64,000 nt of DNA from Anisodus tanguticus (lineage: Eukaryota > Streptophyta > Magnoliopsida > Solanales > Solanaceae): positions 25,612,501-25,676,500 of the forward strand of contig CM067541.1 in assembly GCA_034509755.1 (NCBI GenBank), in the 5' to 3' direction. The position numbers and the translations under genes are program-made. The notes under the pieces are model-generated. The model saw only the letters and a program-made list of their open reading frames with translations. It searched no databases and was not told the DNA's origin. Of this stretch, positions 45,156 to 55,046 are shown one piece after another (positions within the stretch are counted from its first letter, which is position 1; the number at the start of each line of letters is the position of its first letter).

Positions 45156-45300
45156 ATTTGTTCAGTTTGGACCAGAAGTGAAGTGCCATTGTGGAGCTTC
45201 AAATCGTCAAGGATATCTTGGTAGCAAAAAGAAAATCATAAGTAAACTAGACATCTGCTTCGGTACAAAACGCAAGAGAATGTACAAAAATGATCGATAA
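45156..45300 (+). CDS. ASHR3: ASHR3-like last exon: post-SET tail and stop
   Basis: Acceptor tgcag (to 45155). It encodes FVQFGPEVKCHCG, then NRQGYLG, a lysine-rich tail and TAA at 45298-45300. The post-SET zinc motif should be C-x-C then a third Cys before QG; the third is Arg (CGT at 45205-45207), one base from TGT. The C-terminus GTKRKRMYKNDR resembles the ASHR3 ending. It is 21.0 kb from the preceding exon. Confidence 0.88.
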
Positions 45301-46423
45301 GTACTCTAACTTGTTTAGTCTTTGCGCTCTTCTATTCGTTTAAGAGTATTAGGAGTAGTTTTATTCTTGTATTTCCTTAGTTTCATATTACATCAATTAC
45401 TTGTTATTTCTTTAGCTTCGGTTATCTTGTTATTGTTTTTGCTTTGTCAAGGGTCTATCGAAAACCCCTATCTTCCCCGGATATCACTTATGAAATTACA
45501 ATGAGTTTGTTGTTATTTAAGAGTGCAAGATATCATTACAAAATAAAGCTCACGAATATTTTTAACGTGTTATCAAATGTCTCATGTTGTTTATTCAAGT
45601 GACTTCTTCACAATCAAATAAAGTGAGTATTTTTCCATTTCAAAACTTATTTATTATATATGATGTTAATTCTTGAGAAAGAACATCTCCAAGTTAAGTA
45701 CTTTTTAATAATTGAACTTTAAATTATTAAATCACCCGATATTTGTACCGAAAACCTTTTATTTCCATGAATATAAAATCTGTTATAAGAGAACATAATT
45801 GAAGTGGCATTTAAAGAACATCTTAATATTATAAACCATACATGCATCTAATTCCTTACTTTTAGACACTCTTTTCAGAAGGTTATGAAATGATATTTTC
45901 GATAATCTTAAATGTTAAACTTAACTACTCAATTATTACATTCAATTATTTGGAAGATACCAACTAAATAATAAATAATTATTCTATAAATAAATAAGAT
46001 TCGTTGTACCAGAAAATTTCAAGTAAATTAAGGGCGAGATATAATATGTGCATGACTCACTTAAGAAGGAAAAATGGAAACAATTTTGGATAAAACCTTT
46101 TATACAACACACTTCCCTTTTTCTAACAAGTTTTGTAAAACAATGTCTTCTTTTTATTTCATGTCCCATCTTTTTTAGTAACGTCAAATGTTTCAAACTC
46201 CACGAAATTCAAGTCAATCAAAATTAAATCTATTTCAATTATTTGAAATATAAGAATAGCAATTTTGGTTCCCTTTGGTAAATTTTAATTTTGGATTTTC
46301 TAATATATGTCTCAATTTAATTTTCAATCATTTAAAATTTATGCTTTTATCCTTTATATAAAAAACATGTTATACATAGATAACTTTTATAAGTATATTA
46401 CTCCTAAATATGGATAGGTGTAA
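45301..46423 (+). other. 3' flank of the SET gene, no gene recognised
   Basis: AT-rich DNA that presumably starts with the 3' UTR. No clear polyadenylation site, repeat boundary or second gene was recognised before element 3. Confidence 0.4.
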
Positions 46424-46445
46424 CATAATATATCGTTCTTTCAAT

Positions 46446-47452
46446 ATGTCTAAGAACAATTTTCACCCCGCCCTCACGATTTCCAATATCAAGAGCAAAG
46501 TATCCTTATTGTCCTTGAGATGGAAAACGTCCAATATGCGACGTGGGCGGAGTTGTTTAAAATTCACGCTATATCTTATCAAGTTCTTCATCACATCATT
46601 CCTCCCGCTAGACCCCTTCCCGCGGAGGATCCCGAGTTATGGATTACACTTGATGCTACCGTTCTTCGGTGGATATACGCCACTATTTCGCCGGACCTTC
46701 TACGACGATTATTGAGCGGATACCACATGCCTATGGCCGCATGGAATAGATTGCGTGACATATTCCAAGACAACCAACATTCCTGTGTCGTCACACTCGA
46801 GCAGGAATTCTCTCTCGTTCGAATGGACGAATTTCCGAACGTTTCTGCATATTGCAAGAAACTAAAGGAGTTGGCGGATCAACTCCGTAATGTTGGCGCA
46901 CCAGTAACAAATAATCGTCTAGTTCTACAGTTGGTTGCCGATCTTTCGGAGGCCTATAATGGTGTTGGAACTCTCCTTCGCCAAAGCAACCCTCTTCCCA
47001 GCTTTCATCAAGCCCGCTCCATGTTTACGTTGGAAGAAGTCGGTTTGGATAAAAAGGCGGCTACCGGAGCAAGCCCAGTTGTCATGGTGGCGTCCTCTCC
47101 TAGTTCTTCAGGTTTTGTGAATAATTCGGGCCAAAACCATAATAATGGTGGCGGCAAGAATAATCGCAAAAATAATAACAAAAACCGCGGGGGCAAACGC
47201 GACGGTTCTGATGGCGGTTCCGGTGGTCAACAAACATGCGGTGGGTCCCATCCAGGGTACAGTGGCCCACCACCCCCCTATGCCCAACAGTGGGGCCTAT
47301 GGCAGTGGAACCCGTACCATCCAAAGAAGAGGTTCCGGCGGCCGGTGGCTGGCCAGCACGGTCCCAGACCAACACCCAGCAGTGGCGGCCCACTGGCCAG
47401 TGGCCCAGCAGCGGCAGCAACAGCAGCTACGGCCCAGATCCACCACGGATAG
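46446..47452 (+). pseudogene. element 3 gag
   Basis: It starts MSKNNFHPALTISNIKSK, shifts frame near 46515, then runs YATWAELFKIHAISYQVLHH, LRDIFQDNQHSCVVTLEQ and SAYCKKLKELADQLRNVG into a glycine/asparagine-rich tail with KNNRKNNNKNRGGKRD. TAG stops it at 47450-47452. Confidence 0.85.
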
Positions 47453-49258
47453 GAGTTCTTGGGCCCCGACCTCTGCAAGCCCATCATGCAGCAGACCCCA
47501 CTCAAACTGACATCGAGGCCGCAATGCACACACTGGGTTATCTCAACCGGACCCAAATTGGTATATGGACACCGGTGCCACTACTCACATGACTTCCGAA
47601 TCAAGTACTCTCTCATCTTATTCCAATTTGAGCACCCCCCGGGGGATAATTGTTGGTAATGGCAGTTCTATTCAAATTCTAGGGTATGGTCAGAAAACGT
47701 TGTCTCCCCCCAATCCACCACTTCTCTTGAAAAATACTTTACATGCTCCTAAATTGATTAAAAATTTAGTGTCTGTCCGAAAGTTCACAAATGACAATTC
47801 TCGTTTCGTTGAATTTGATCCTTTCGGTTTTCTCGTGAAGGATTTCAAGACGGGGAGTCATCTCATGAGGTGTGATAGTAGGGGGATCTATATCCTATCA
47901 TGCCCGGTTTCAGTCCATCGAGTCCAGCCTTGCCGTCAGCCTTTGCATCCATCTCTCCTTCCATGTGGCATGCTCGCCTGGGTCATCCGGGATCTTCTAT
48001 TTTATCAGCTTTAGATAAAAATAGTTTTATTTCTTGTAAGGGTACGAGTCGTACTCCAATTTGTCAATCTTGTTCATTAGGAAAAATTGTTAAGTTACCA
48101 TTTGTAGAATCCAATTCTCATACTTCTATGCCATTTGACATTATTCATAGAGACTTATGGACGTCTCCTATTCTAAGTTCAGTGGGTCATCGATATTATG
48201 TTCTCTTTTTAGATGATTATTCTAGATTTTTGTGGACGTTTCCAATTGCAAATAAATCGCAAGTGTTTTCCATCTTCATCAAATTTAGAGCGTTCATTCG
48301 TACTCAATTCGAAAGAGACATAAAAAATATTCAACATGATAATGGGAAAGAGTATGACAATAGGGAGTTTCGGGAATTCTGTGCTAATAATGGGATCAAT
48401 TTTAGGTTTTCGTGTCCTCATACATCTCCACAAAATGGAAAGGCCGAACGCAAAATTCGTTCCATAAATAACATTGTCCGAACTCTCTTAATTCATGCCT
48501 CCATACCTCCATATTTTTGGCATCATGCTCTACAAATGGCCACATATCTTCTTAACATACTTCTTTCTAAAGGTCTGACATATTCTTCCCCCCTCAAAAT
48601 CCTATATAATAAGAACCCTTCTTATTCTCATCTTCGGATTTTTGGGTGCTTGTGTTATCCGTTATTCCCATCCACCACAATTAACAAACTTCAGGCTCGG
48701 TCTACCCCGTGTGTATTTTTGGGTTATCCGTCGAATCATCGTGGTTATAAGTATTTTGATTTATCCTCCAAGAAAATCATAATTAATCGCCATGTCATTT
48801 TTGATGAAACTCAATTCCCTTTTACGAAAATTCATACTCCCGAGCCTAAGTCGTATAATTTTTTGGATGATCAAATATCCCCGTATATTACTCGGAATTT
48901 TTCGGACATCTCCCGCACCCAAAATCCTCCAGCGAGCCCATTGCCCGCTGGACCCACAGTCCCGCCCGTCGCAGCTTCTTCAACCACTAGAACAGTTCCA
49001 AAGCAATTGGGCCAGTCCAGCCCAATTCTGGAACTGGTCCAGACGACGAGTCAATTTACGGATTTGGGCCAGCAGGCCGTGGGCCTGCTGGCCAGTCCGT
49101 CCCGAGCCCAGAAAATTCCTAAAATTCCCTCAATCCTTCCTCGAGTCATAGACCGGTCACTCGTAGTCAGCAGGGTATTTTTACACCTAAAAGACATTTT
49201 AATTTACATTCTGATGTCTCTAAATCCCCCTTGCCCCGCAATCCTGTGTCCGCATTAA
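47453..49258 (+). pseudogene. element 3 protease and integrase
   Basis: The protease motif is intact (MDTGATTHMTS at 47565-47600) but lies after a frameshift from the gag tail. A one-base shift near 47890 leads into the long integrase frame 47900-49258: WHARLGHPGSSILSAL, CQSCSLGKIVKLP, HRDLWTSPILSSVGHRYYV, HDNGKEYDN and SPQNGKAERKIRSINN, with D, D and E positions present, then a proline-rich linker. Confidence 0.88.
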
Positions 49259-49281
49259 ATGACCCTAATTGAAAAATTGCT

Positions 49282-50779
49282 ATGACTTATGAATATAATG
49301 CTCTTATTGATAATAAGACGTGGGAGTTGGTGCCCCGTCCATATGGTATTAATGTTATCAGGTGTATGTGGATTTTTTCTCATAAGGAGAATTCAGATGG
49401 GTCCTTTGCTCGACATAAGGCGCGACTTGTTGGTGATGGTAAGACTCAGCAGGTTGGGATAGATTGTGGTGAGACGTTTAGTCCGGTGGTCAAACCGGCT
49501 ACCATTCGCATTGTGCTTAGCTTGGCTCTTTCAAAAACTTGGCCAATTCATCAGTTGGATGTCAAGAATGCTTTGCTACATGGTGATCTTAAGGAAACAG
49601 TCTATATGCATCAGCCGTTGGGTTTCAGGGATCCAAACCGTCCTCATCATGTATGTTTGTTGAAGAAGTCCTTATATGGGCTTAAGCAGTCTCCAAGGGC
49701 CTGGTACACGAGGTTTTCTGACTTTGTTTCAACTATTGGGTTCACTCACAGCAGGTCAGATAATTCATTGTTCATCTACCACCGTGGTTCGTCATTGGCC
49801 TACATTTTGTTGTATGTGGATGATATCATCTTGACTGCCTCTTCCGATGCCTTGCGCCAGTCTATCATGGCCATGCTCGCCCGAGTTCGCTATGAAAGAC
49901 TTAGGGCCCTTGAGTTATTTTTTGGGGATTGCTGTCAAACGTCACTCAGGTGGTTTGTTTTTGTTTCAACGGAAGTATGCTGTTGAGATCATCGAGAGGG
50001 CTAGGATGTCATCCTGTAAGTCCACTTCTACTCCAGTTAATGCAAAACCCAAGCTTAGTGCCGCGGCAGGTGCACCATACGAGGACCCGACCCGCTATCG
50101 CAGTCTTGCAAGGGCACTCCAGTATCTTACATTTACCAGACCGGATATTACGTATGTTGTTCAGCAGGTGTGTTTATTCATGCATGATCCCAGAGTTGAG
50201 CACATGAATGCAATCAAACACATCATTCGGTATATTCAGGGAACACTGGACTATGGGTTGCACTTGTATCCTTCTTCTACATCCACACTTGTCTCATACA
50301 CAGATGCGGATTGGGGTGGTTGTCCGGACACCAGACGGTCTACGTCAGGATATTGTATGTTCCTTGGCAACAACTTGGTCTCCTGGTCTGCAAAGCGTCA
50401 GGCGACTCTATCCCGCTCAAGTGCAGAGGCAGAATATCGAGGGGTAGCTAATGTGGTCTCAGAATCGTGTTGGTTACGTAATTTGTTATTAGAACTTCAT
50501 TGCCCCATTCAGAAGGCGACCTTAGTATATTGTGATAATGTTAGTGACATCTACCTCTCAAGTAACCCGGTTCAGCACCAACGCACAAAACATATCGAAA
50601 TGGACATTCACTTTGTCCGTGAAAAGGTTGCTCGGGGGCAGATACGCGTATGTCATGTCCCATTAAGATATCAAATTGCAGACATCTTTACAAAGGGTCT
50701 TCCCTCGGTACTCTTTGAAGATTTTAGGGACAGTCTCAGCGTTCGAAGACCGCCCGCTATGAATGCGGGGGTGTGTTAA
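49282..50779 (+). pseudogene. element 3 RT and RNase H
   Basis: The 234-codon frame from 49282 has FSPVVKPATIRIV, KNALLHGDLKETVYMHQP, SLYGLKQSPRAWYTRF and an intact YVDDIILTASS. A frameshift at about 49870 moves into the next frame, which continues MKDLGPLSYFLGIAVKRH and RNase H (TDADWGGCPDTRRSTSGY, LSRSSAEAEYRG, TKHIEMDIHFVREK) to the stop inside the LTR. Confidence 0.88.
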
Positions 50780-50945
50780 ATATGGCAATATACACACAAT
50801 ATACAAGTGTATATTGCCATAATAAGTGCCACGATTTATGGCCATTATTGGGCTCGGTTTTGTGGCTGATTTGGTAGTTAAGAATATTGTATATTTGGAA
50901 AATATATGTGTAGTATATTGTAATGTATTTTATTACCATAAAATA
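50774..50945 (+). repeat. 3' LTR of element 3, partial
   Basis: It starts TGTTAAATATGGCAATA; the first 50 bases form an inverted repeat (atggcaatatacac / gtgtatattgccat). The distal half of the LTR is missing. Confidence 0.8.
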
Positions 50946-51051
50946 TATCATTATCATTAATAAAATAATGGAATGATTAATAATTCTAAAATTTATGAAT
51001 ATTTATAAGCAAAAGGATCAAAGCTGAACATTTTAACTAACTAAATATTTT

Positions 51052-51120
51052 TGTAGTAGTTCGTAAACTCCACCAATTAGGTTACACATTCCCATCTCGA
51101 TCTCCATCTCACCAACCAAG
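51052..51120 (+). pseudogene. scrambled fragment of the GER 5' coding region
   Basis: It matches codons about 23-48 of the GER gene (cgtaaactc-accaa, ttacacattc, tctcgatct, accaaccaa in the same order) with about 20 bases deleted and a 6-base insertion. It lies 760 bases upstream of the intact start codon and in the same orientation. Confidence 0.7.
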
Positions 51121-51782
51121 CCATTGGTGAAAAAATAAAAATAGATAAATAAGGAGAAATGACAAAACAGCCCCTCAAGTATGCAACTTAGTAGTTTTTA
51201 TCCTTTAAGTTTACCAAAAATTAATACTTTTAGTCCCTGTTAAATATTTTCTAATAATTTATTTTCATTAGATTTGATAAAAACGTAAGATTTACACACC
51301 AAGAAGAAAAAAGACCCGCGAAATCCTAAAATATGCAAAACATAAATCTACACTAGACATTAAAAGAATTTTAAAAAAATAGCTGAAATTACAGCTCAAA
51401 AAAATGCACCAGACTTTATAAATCAATAACAATGAAAATTATCAAAAATTGTACCACTAAATATAAAATTCTGCTAGTTTTTTTTTTCTTTTTTCATATT
51501 TATGTCTGATCTAACAGTTCGATAAATATTAACGAAACTAAAAATGTTTTTATTCTAAGCTTGGCACGTATTTCTCTGTCAAAATTAAGGGTAAATTTGT
51601 GCCAAATTATAAATGGAAGGAATATATTTGAATTGAAAATATGAAGTATATTTGAAGTTTTGAACTGAAACGAGGGGTATTATTTAACTATTTGTGATTG
51701 TAAGGGCTATATTTGACCCTTTTCAAAATAAAAAATAAAAAATCACCATCGCCTATTTATCTTGGTTTTTGCATCTCTCATT

Positions 51783-51783
<1 letters not shown>
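51121..51783 (+). other. upstream region of GER, promoter not resolved
   Basis: AT-rich. A weak TATA-like ctatttat lies at 51752-51759, some 60 bases before the start codon. No other element is supported. Confidence 0.35.

Positions 51784-51812
<29 letters not shown>
51784..51812. repeat. (CT)n(AC)n microsatellite in the GER leader
   Basis: ctctctc followed by about eleven AC units, ending three bases before the GER start codon. Pyrimidine-rich leaders are common in plants; a dinucleotide array this close to the start is notable. If translation began at the in-frame ATG at 51762, it would encode a His-Thr run. Confidence 0.95.
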
Positions 51813-51813
<1 letters not shown>

Positions 51814-51815
51814 AA

Positions 51816-52754
51816 ATGCCAATAGATACATCCGCCAAGATCTACGTCGCCGGCCACCGTGGACTCGTCGGCTCCGCCGTAGTCCGTAAACTCAACCAAC
51901 TCGGCTTCCACAATCTCCTCCTCGTTACACATTCGGATCTCGATCTCACCAACCAACTCGCCGTCGACACCTTCTTCGCCACCAATCAACCTCAATACGT
52001 CATCCTCGCCGCCGCTAAAGTCGGCGGCATACACGCCAACAAAACCTATCCCGCAGATTTCATAACCCTAAATCTCCAAATCCAAACAAACGTCATCGTT
52101 TCATCATATAAACACAAAGTGACTAAGCTTTTATTCTTAGGTTCTTCATGTATTTACCCTAAATTTTCTCCACAGCCAATTCCCGAAAATGCCCTTTTAA
52201 CTGGTCCATTAGAACCTACTAATAAATGGTATGCTATTGCAAAAATAGCCGGTATTAAAATGTGTCAAGGTTATAGATTGCAATACAAGTTTGATGCTAT
52301 TTCTGCAATGCCTACTAATTTATATGGTACAAATGACAATTTTCACCCTGAGAATTCACATGTTTTACCTGCATTGTTACGTAGATTTCATGAAGCAAAA
52401 ATTAACAATCTTGATAAGGTTGTTGTATGGGGTACTGGTTCGCCGTTAAGGGAATTTTTACATGTCGATGATTTAGCCGATGCAGTTATATTTTTACTCG
52501 AAAATTATAGTGATTTAGAACACGTTAATGTGGGGAGTGGAAATGAAGTGACTATAAAGGAGTTAGCTGAATTGGTGAAAGAAGTTGTGGGGTTTAAAGG
52601 GGAGTTAATTTGGGATTCGACAAAGCCAGACGGGACTCCTAGGAAGCTTATGGATAATTCAAAGATTGCTGGATTGGGTTGGACACCGAAGATTTCGCTT
52701 CGAGATGGTCTTGTTGATACTTACAAATGGTATTTGGAGAATTATGGCAAGTGA
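51816..52754 (+). CDS. GER1: GDP-L-fucose synthase (GDP-4-keto-6-deoxymannose 3,5-epimerase-4-reductase)
   Basis: 312 codons in one exon, the same length as Arabidopsis GER1. The product is a cytosolic short-chain dehydrogenase/reductase that converts GDP-4-keto-6-deoxy-D-mannose to GDP-L-fucose with NADPH, the last step of the de novo pathway feeding cell-wall and glycoprotein fucosylation. Visible motifs: Rossmann GHRGLVG (13-19), active-site GSSCIYP (109-115; Ser110 and Cys112), Tyr139 and Lys143 in YAIAKIAG, NFHPENSHVLPALLRRFHEAK in the substrate region and FLHVDDLADA. The start at 51816 is chosen because an in-frame ATG 54 bases upstream would add only the translation of a CA repeat. The reading frame is intact. 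The partner enzyme (GDP-mannose 4,6-dehydratase) is not in the window. GER1 versus GER2 cannot be decided. Confidence 0.95.
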   Translation: MPIDTSAKIYVAGHRGLVGSAVVRKLNQLGFHNLLLVTHSDLDLTNQLAVDTFFATNQPQYVILAAAKVGGIHANKTYPADFITLNLQIQTNVIVSSYKHKVTKLLFLGSSCIYPKFSPQPIPENALLTGPLEPTNKWYAIAKIAGIKMCQGYRLQYKFDAISAMPTNLYGTNDNFHPENSHVLPALLRRFHEAKINNLDKVVVWGTGSPLREFLHVDDLADAVIFLLENYSDLEHVNVGSGNEVTIKELAELVKEVVGFKGELIWDSTKPDGTPRKLMDNSKIAGLGWTPKISLRDGLVDTYKWYLENYGK

Positions 52755-53120
52755 TAGTTCAGGTGTGTTGTTATTTTTACAAGATATGAGATTGTTATTC
52801 TTGTTTGTCAGATTGTTTAATAAGCTTATACAAAGCTTAGTTGAATTATTAATTATCCGTTGTACTGATTTGAGTGCTATGTTTATTCAGTTGTGTTCAA
52901 TATTGCAATAGTTCATTGTGAAATAGTTTGTATTGAAAATCGCACTCAGTTAGTTTCTAAGCATAAAAAATGGAAATCATTATCACAAATTAAGGATTAC
53001 TGCCTTTTACATAAGTATTTCAAATTATATACAAAATGGGTTAAATAGTGTAAAATCTGAAAATATGGGCTTATTTTAGTTATAAGTTTGGTCCAAGTAA
53101 TATATAGTGTAAGAATCTCC

Positions 53121-53400
53121 AAAAATTAACAATCTTGTTAAGGTTGTTGTGTGGAGGAGTGCTTCACGGTTGAGGGAATTTTTACACGTTGATGATTTAG
53201 CCGATGCGGTTATATTCTTACTCAAAAATTACAGTGATTTAGAACATGTTAATGTGGAGAGTGAAAAGAAGTGACTATAAAGGAGTTAGCTGAATTGGTC
53301 AAGGAAGTTGTGGGGTTTAAAGGATTTGATGATTTCGCTTTAAGATGGTCTTGTTGATACCTATAAATGGTACTTGGAGAATTATGGCAGCAATAGTTCA
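53121..53400 (+). pseudogene. GER 3'-end pseudogene copy B
   Basis: It starts within the coding sequence, carries a frameshift after VNVESEK and lacks about 100 bp between VVGFKG and the last 18 codons. It has no start codon or Rossmann fold and cannot give an enzyme. Confidence 0.9.
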
Positions 53401-53808
53401 GGTGATTATTTGACAGTTTCAATTGTTGTTATTTTTGCAAGATATGAGATTGTTATTCTTGTTTGTTGGATGAGTATAATAAGCTTAGTTGAATCATTTG
53501 ATTCTCTGTTGTACTGATTTGAGTGCTATGTTTATGTTAATTATATTTCCAAAGATCCAATTTTTATTCAGTTGTGTCCAATATTGCAATAGTTCATTGT
53601 GAAATAGTTTATATTGAAAATCGCGCTCAGTTAGTTTCTAAGCATAAAAAAGGGAAATCATTATCACAAATTAAGGATTACTGCCTTTTACATAAGTATT
53701 TCAAATTATATACAAAATGGGCTAAATAGTGTAAAATCTGAAAATATGGGCTTATTTTAGTTATAAGTTTGGTCCAAGTGATATAGAGTGTAAGAATCTC
53801 CAAAAATT

Positions 53809-54162
53809 AACAATCTTGATAAGGTTGTTGTGTGGGGGACTGGTTCACCGTTAAGGGAATTTTTACACATCGATGATTTAGCCGATGCAGTTATATTCTT
53901 ACTCGAAAATTATAGTGATTTAGAACATGTTAATGTGGGGAGTGGAAAGGAAGTTAGTATTAAGGAATTAGCTGAATTGGTGAAAGAAGTTGTGGGGTTT
54001 AAAGGGGAGTTGATTTGGGATTCAACAAAGCCAGATGGGACTCCTAGGAAGCTTATGGATAATTCAAAGATTGCTGGATTGGGTTGGACACCGAAGATCT
54101 CGCTCCAGGATGATCTTGTTGATACCTATAAATGGGACTTGGAGAATTATGGCAAGCAATAG
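53809..54162 (+). pseudogene. GER 3'-end pseudogene copy C, open frame retained
   Basis: The 110-codon frame from an internal ATG (MWGTGSPLREFLHIDDLADA to KWDLENYGKQ) is uninterrupted and differs from the intact gene at few residues. It lacks the N-terminal two thirds with the cofactor site and the Ser-Tyr-Lys triad, so it is not an enzyme; it has no recognisable promoter. Confidence 0.88.
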
Positions 54163-54555
54163 TTCTGGTGTGTTGTTATTTTTGCAAGATATGAGAATGT
54201 TATTCTTGTTTGTCGATTGTTTAATAAGCTTATAGAAAGCTTAGTTGAATTCTTGATTATCCATTGTACTGATTTGGGTACTATCTTTATGATAATTATA
54301 TGATCCAATTTTTATTCAGTTGTGTCCAATATTGCAATAGTTCATTGTGAAATAGTTTGTATTGAAAATCGCGCTCAGTTAGTTTCTAAGCATAAAAATG
54401 GAAATCATTATCACAAATTAAGGATTACTGCCTTTTACATAAGTATTTCAAATTATATACAAAATGGGTTAAATAGTGTAAAATCTGAAAATATGGGCTT
54501 ATTTTAGTTATAAGTTTGGTCCAAGTAATATATAGTGTAAGAATCTCCAAAAATT

Positions 54556-54790
54556 AACAATCTTGTTAAGGTTGTTGTGTGGAGGAGTGCTTCACGGTTG
54601 AGGGAATTTTTACACGTTGATGATTTAGCCGATGCGGTTATATTCTTACTCGAAAATTACAGTGATTTAGAACATGTTAATGTGGAGAGTGAAAAAGAAG
54701 TGACTACAAAGGAGTTAGCTGAATTGGTCAAGGAAGTTGTGGGGTTTAAAGGGGATTTCACTTTAAGATGGTCTTGTCGGTACCTATAAA
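54556..54790 (+). pseudogene. GER 3'-end pseudogene copy D
   Basis: It shares with copy B the RSASRLREFLHVDDLADA variant and the internal deletion after VVGFKG, and lacks B's frameshift before the deletion. It ends out of frame. Confidence 0.88.
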
Positions 54791-55046
54791 TGGTACTTGG
54801 AGAATTATGACAAGCAATAGTTCAGGTGATTATTTGACAGTTTCAATTGTTGTTATTTTTGCAAGATATGAGATTGTTATTCTTGTTTGTTGGATGAGTA
54901 TAATAAGCTTAGTTGAATCATTTGATTCTCTGTTGTACTGATTTTGGGTACTATGTTTATGTTGATTATTTTTCCCAGGATCCAATTTTTATTCGATCTG
55001 CCACTCTCAAGAAATCGTTGTCCAAAATTGCAATAGTTCATTATGA

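Larger units (their letters stand above)
7286..45300 (+). pseudogene. ASHR3: ASHR3-type SET-domain histone lysine methyltransferase gene, 3' two thirds, probably inactivated
   Basis: Seven exons (7286-7403, 8132-8228, 14468-14561, 14690-14768, 23791-23962, 24061-24141, 45156-45300) join with GT-AG introns and matching phases into 262 codons including the stop. The product shows, in order, the LPLPYVEEEF region (7-16), a cysteine-rich AWS domain (57-88), a SET domain (about 100-214; NHSC 175-178, SYDYR 210-214) and a post-SET tail (224-236). This arrangement and residue pattern match Arabidopsis ASHR3/SDG4, a nuclear histone H3 methyltransferase. The N-terminal PHD-finger exons are not found in the window. 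Introns are 728, 6239, 128, 9022, 98 and 21014 bases, enlarged by transposons. Codon 115 is TAA and a post-SET cysteine is replaced, so this copy is probably non-functional unless the stop is a sequence error or rare allele. Confidence 0.82.
46424..50945 (+). mobile_element. Ty1/copia LTR retrotransposon (element 3), truncated at both ends
   Basis: Same family as elements 1 and 2. Similarity starts about 22 bases before the gag ATG, so the 5' LTR and primer-binding site are missing. The 3' LTR starts TGTTAAATAT at 50774 and breaks off around 50945 without reaching the family end TTTCTTTCA. No target duplication is visible. gag to RNase H is nearly full length and is the best preserved coding region of the family here, but carries several frameshifts. 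Confidence 0.9.
52397..55046 (+). repeat. tandem array of GER 3' ends (four units, two-unit higher-order repeat)
   Basis: Unit A 52397-53120 is the end of the real gene plus its 3' flank. Units B 53121-53801, C 53802-54548 and D about 54549-55046 follow head to tail. Each starts aaaattaacaatcttg, which lies within the coding sequence at Ile-Asn-Asn-Leu. A and C share full coding ends; B and D share a deletion of about 100 bp in the coding part, arg-ser-ala for thr-gly-ser, and an extra gattatttgacagtttcaat after the stop region. Confidence 0.92.

Noticed and set aside
51762..51815. Earlier in-frame ATG as the GER start
   Set aside because: It adds only the translation of the CA repeat; the protein from 51816 has the length known for the family.
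52666..52911. Frame overlapping the GER 3' end as a second gene
   Set aside because: It is an alternative frame of GER coding and 3' flank, repeated in unit C in the same way.
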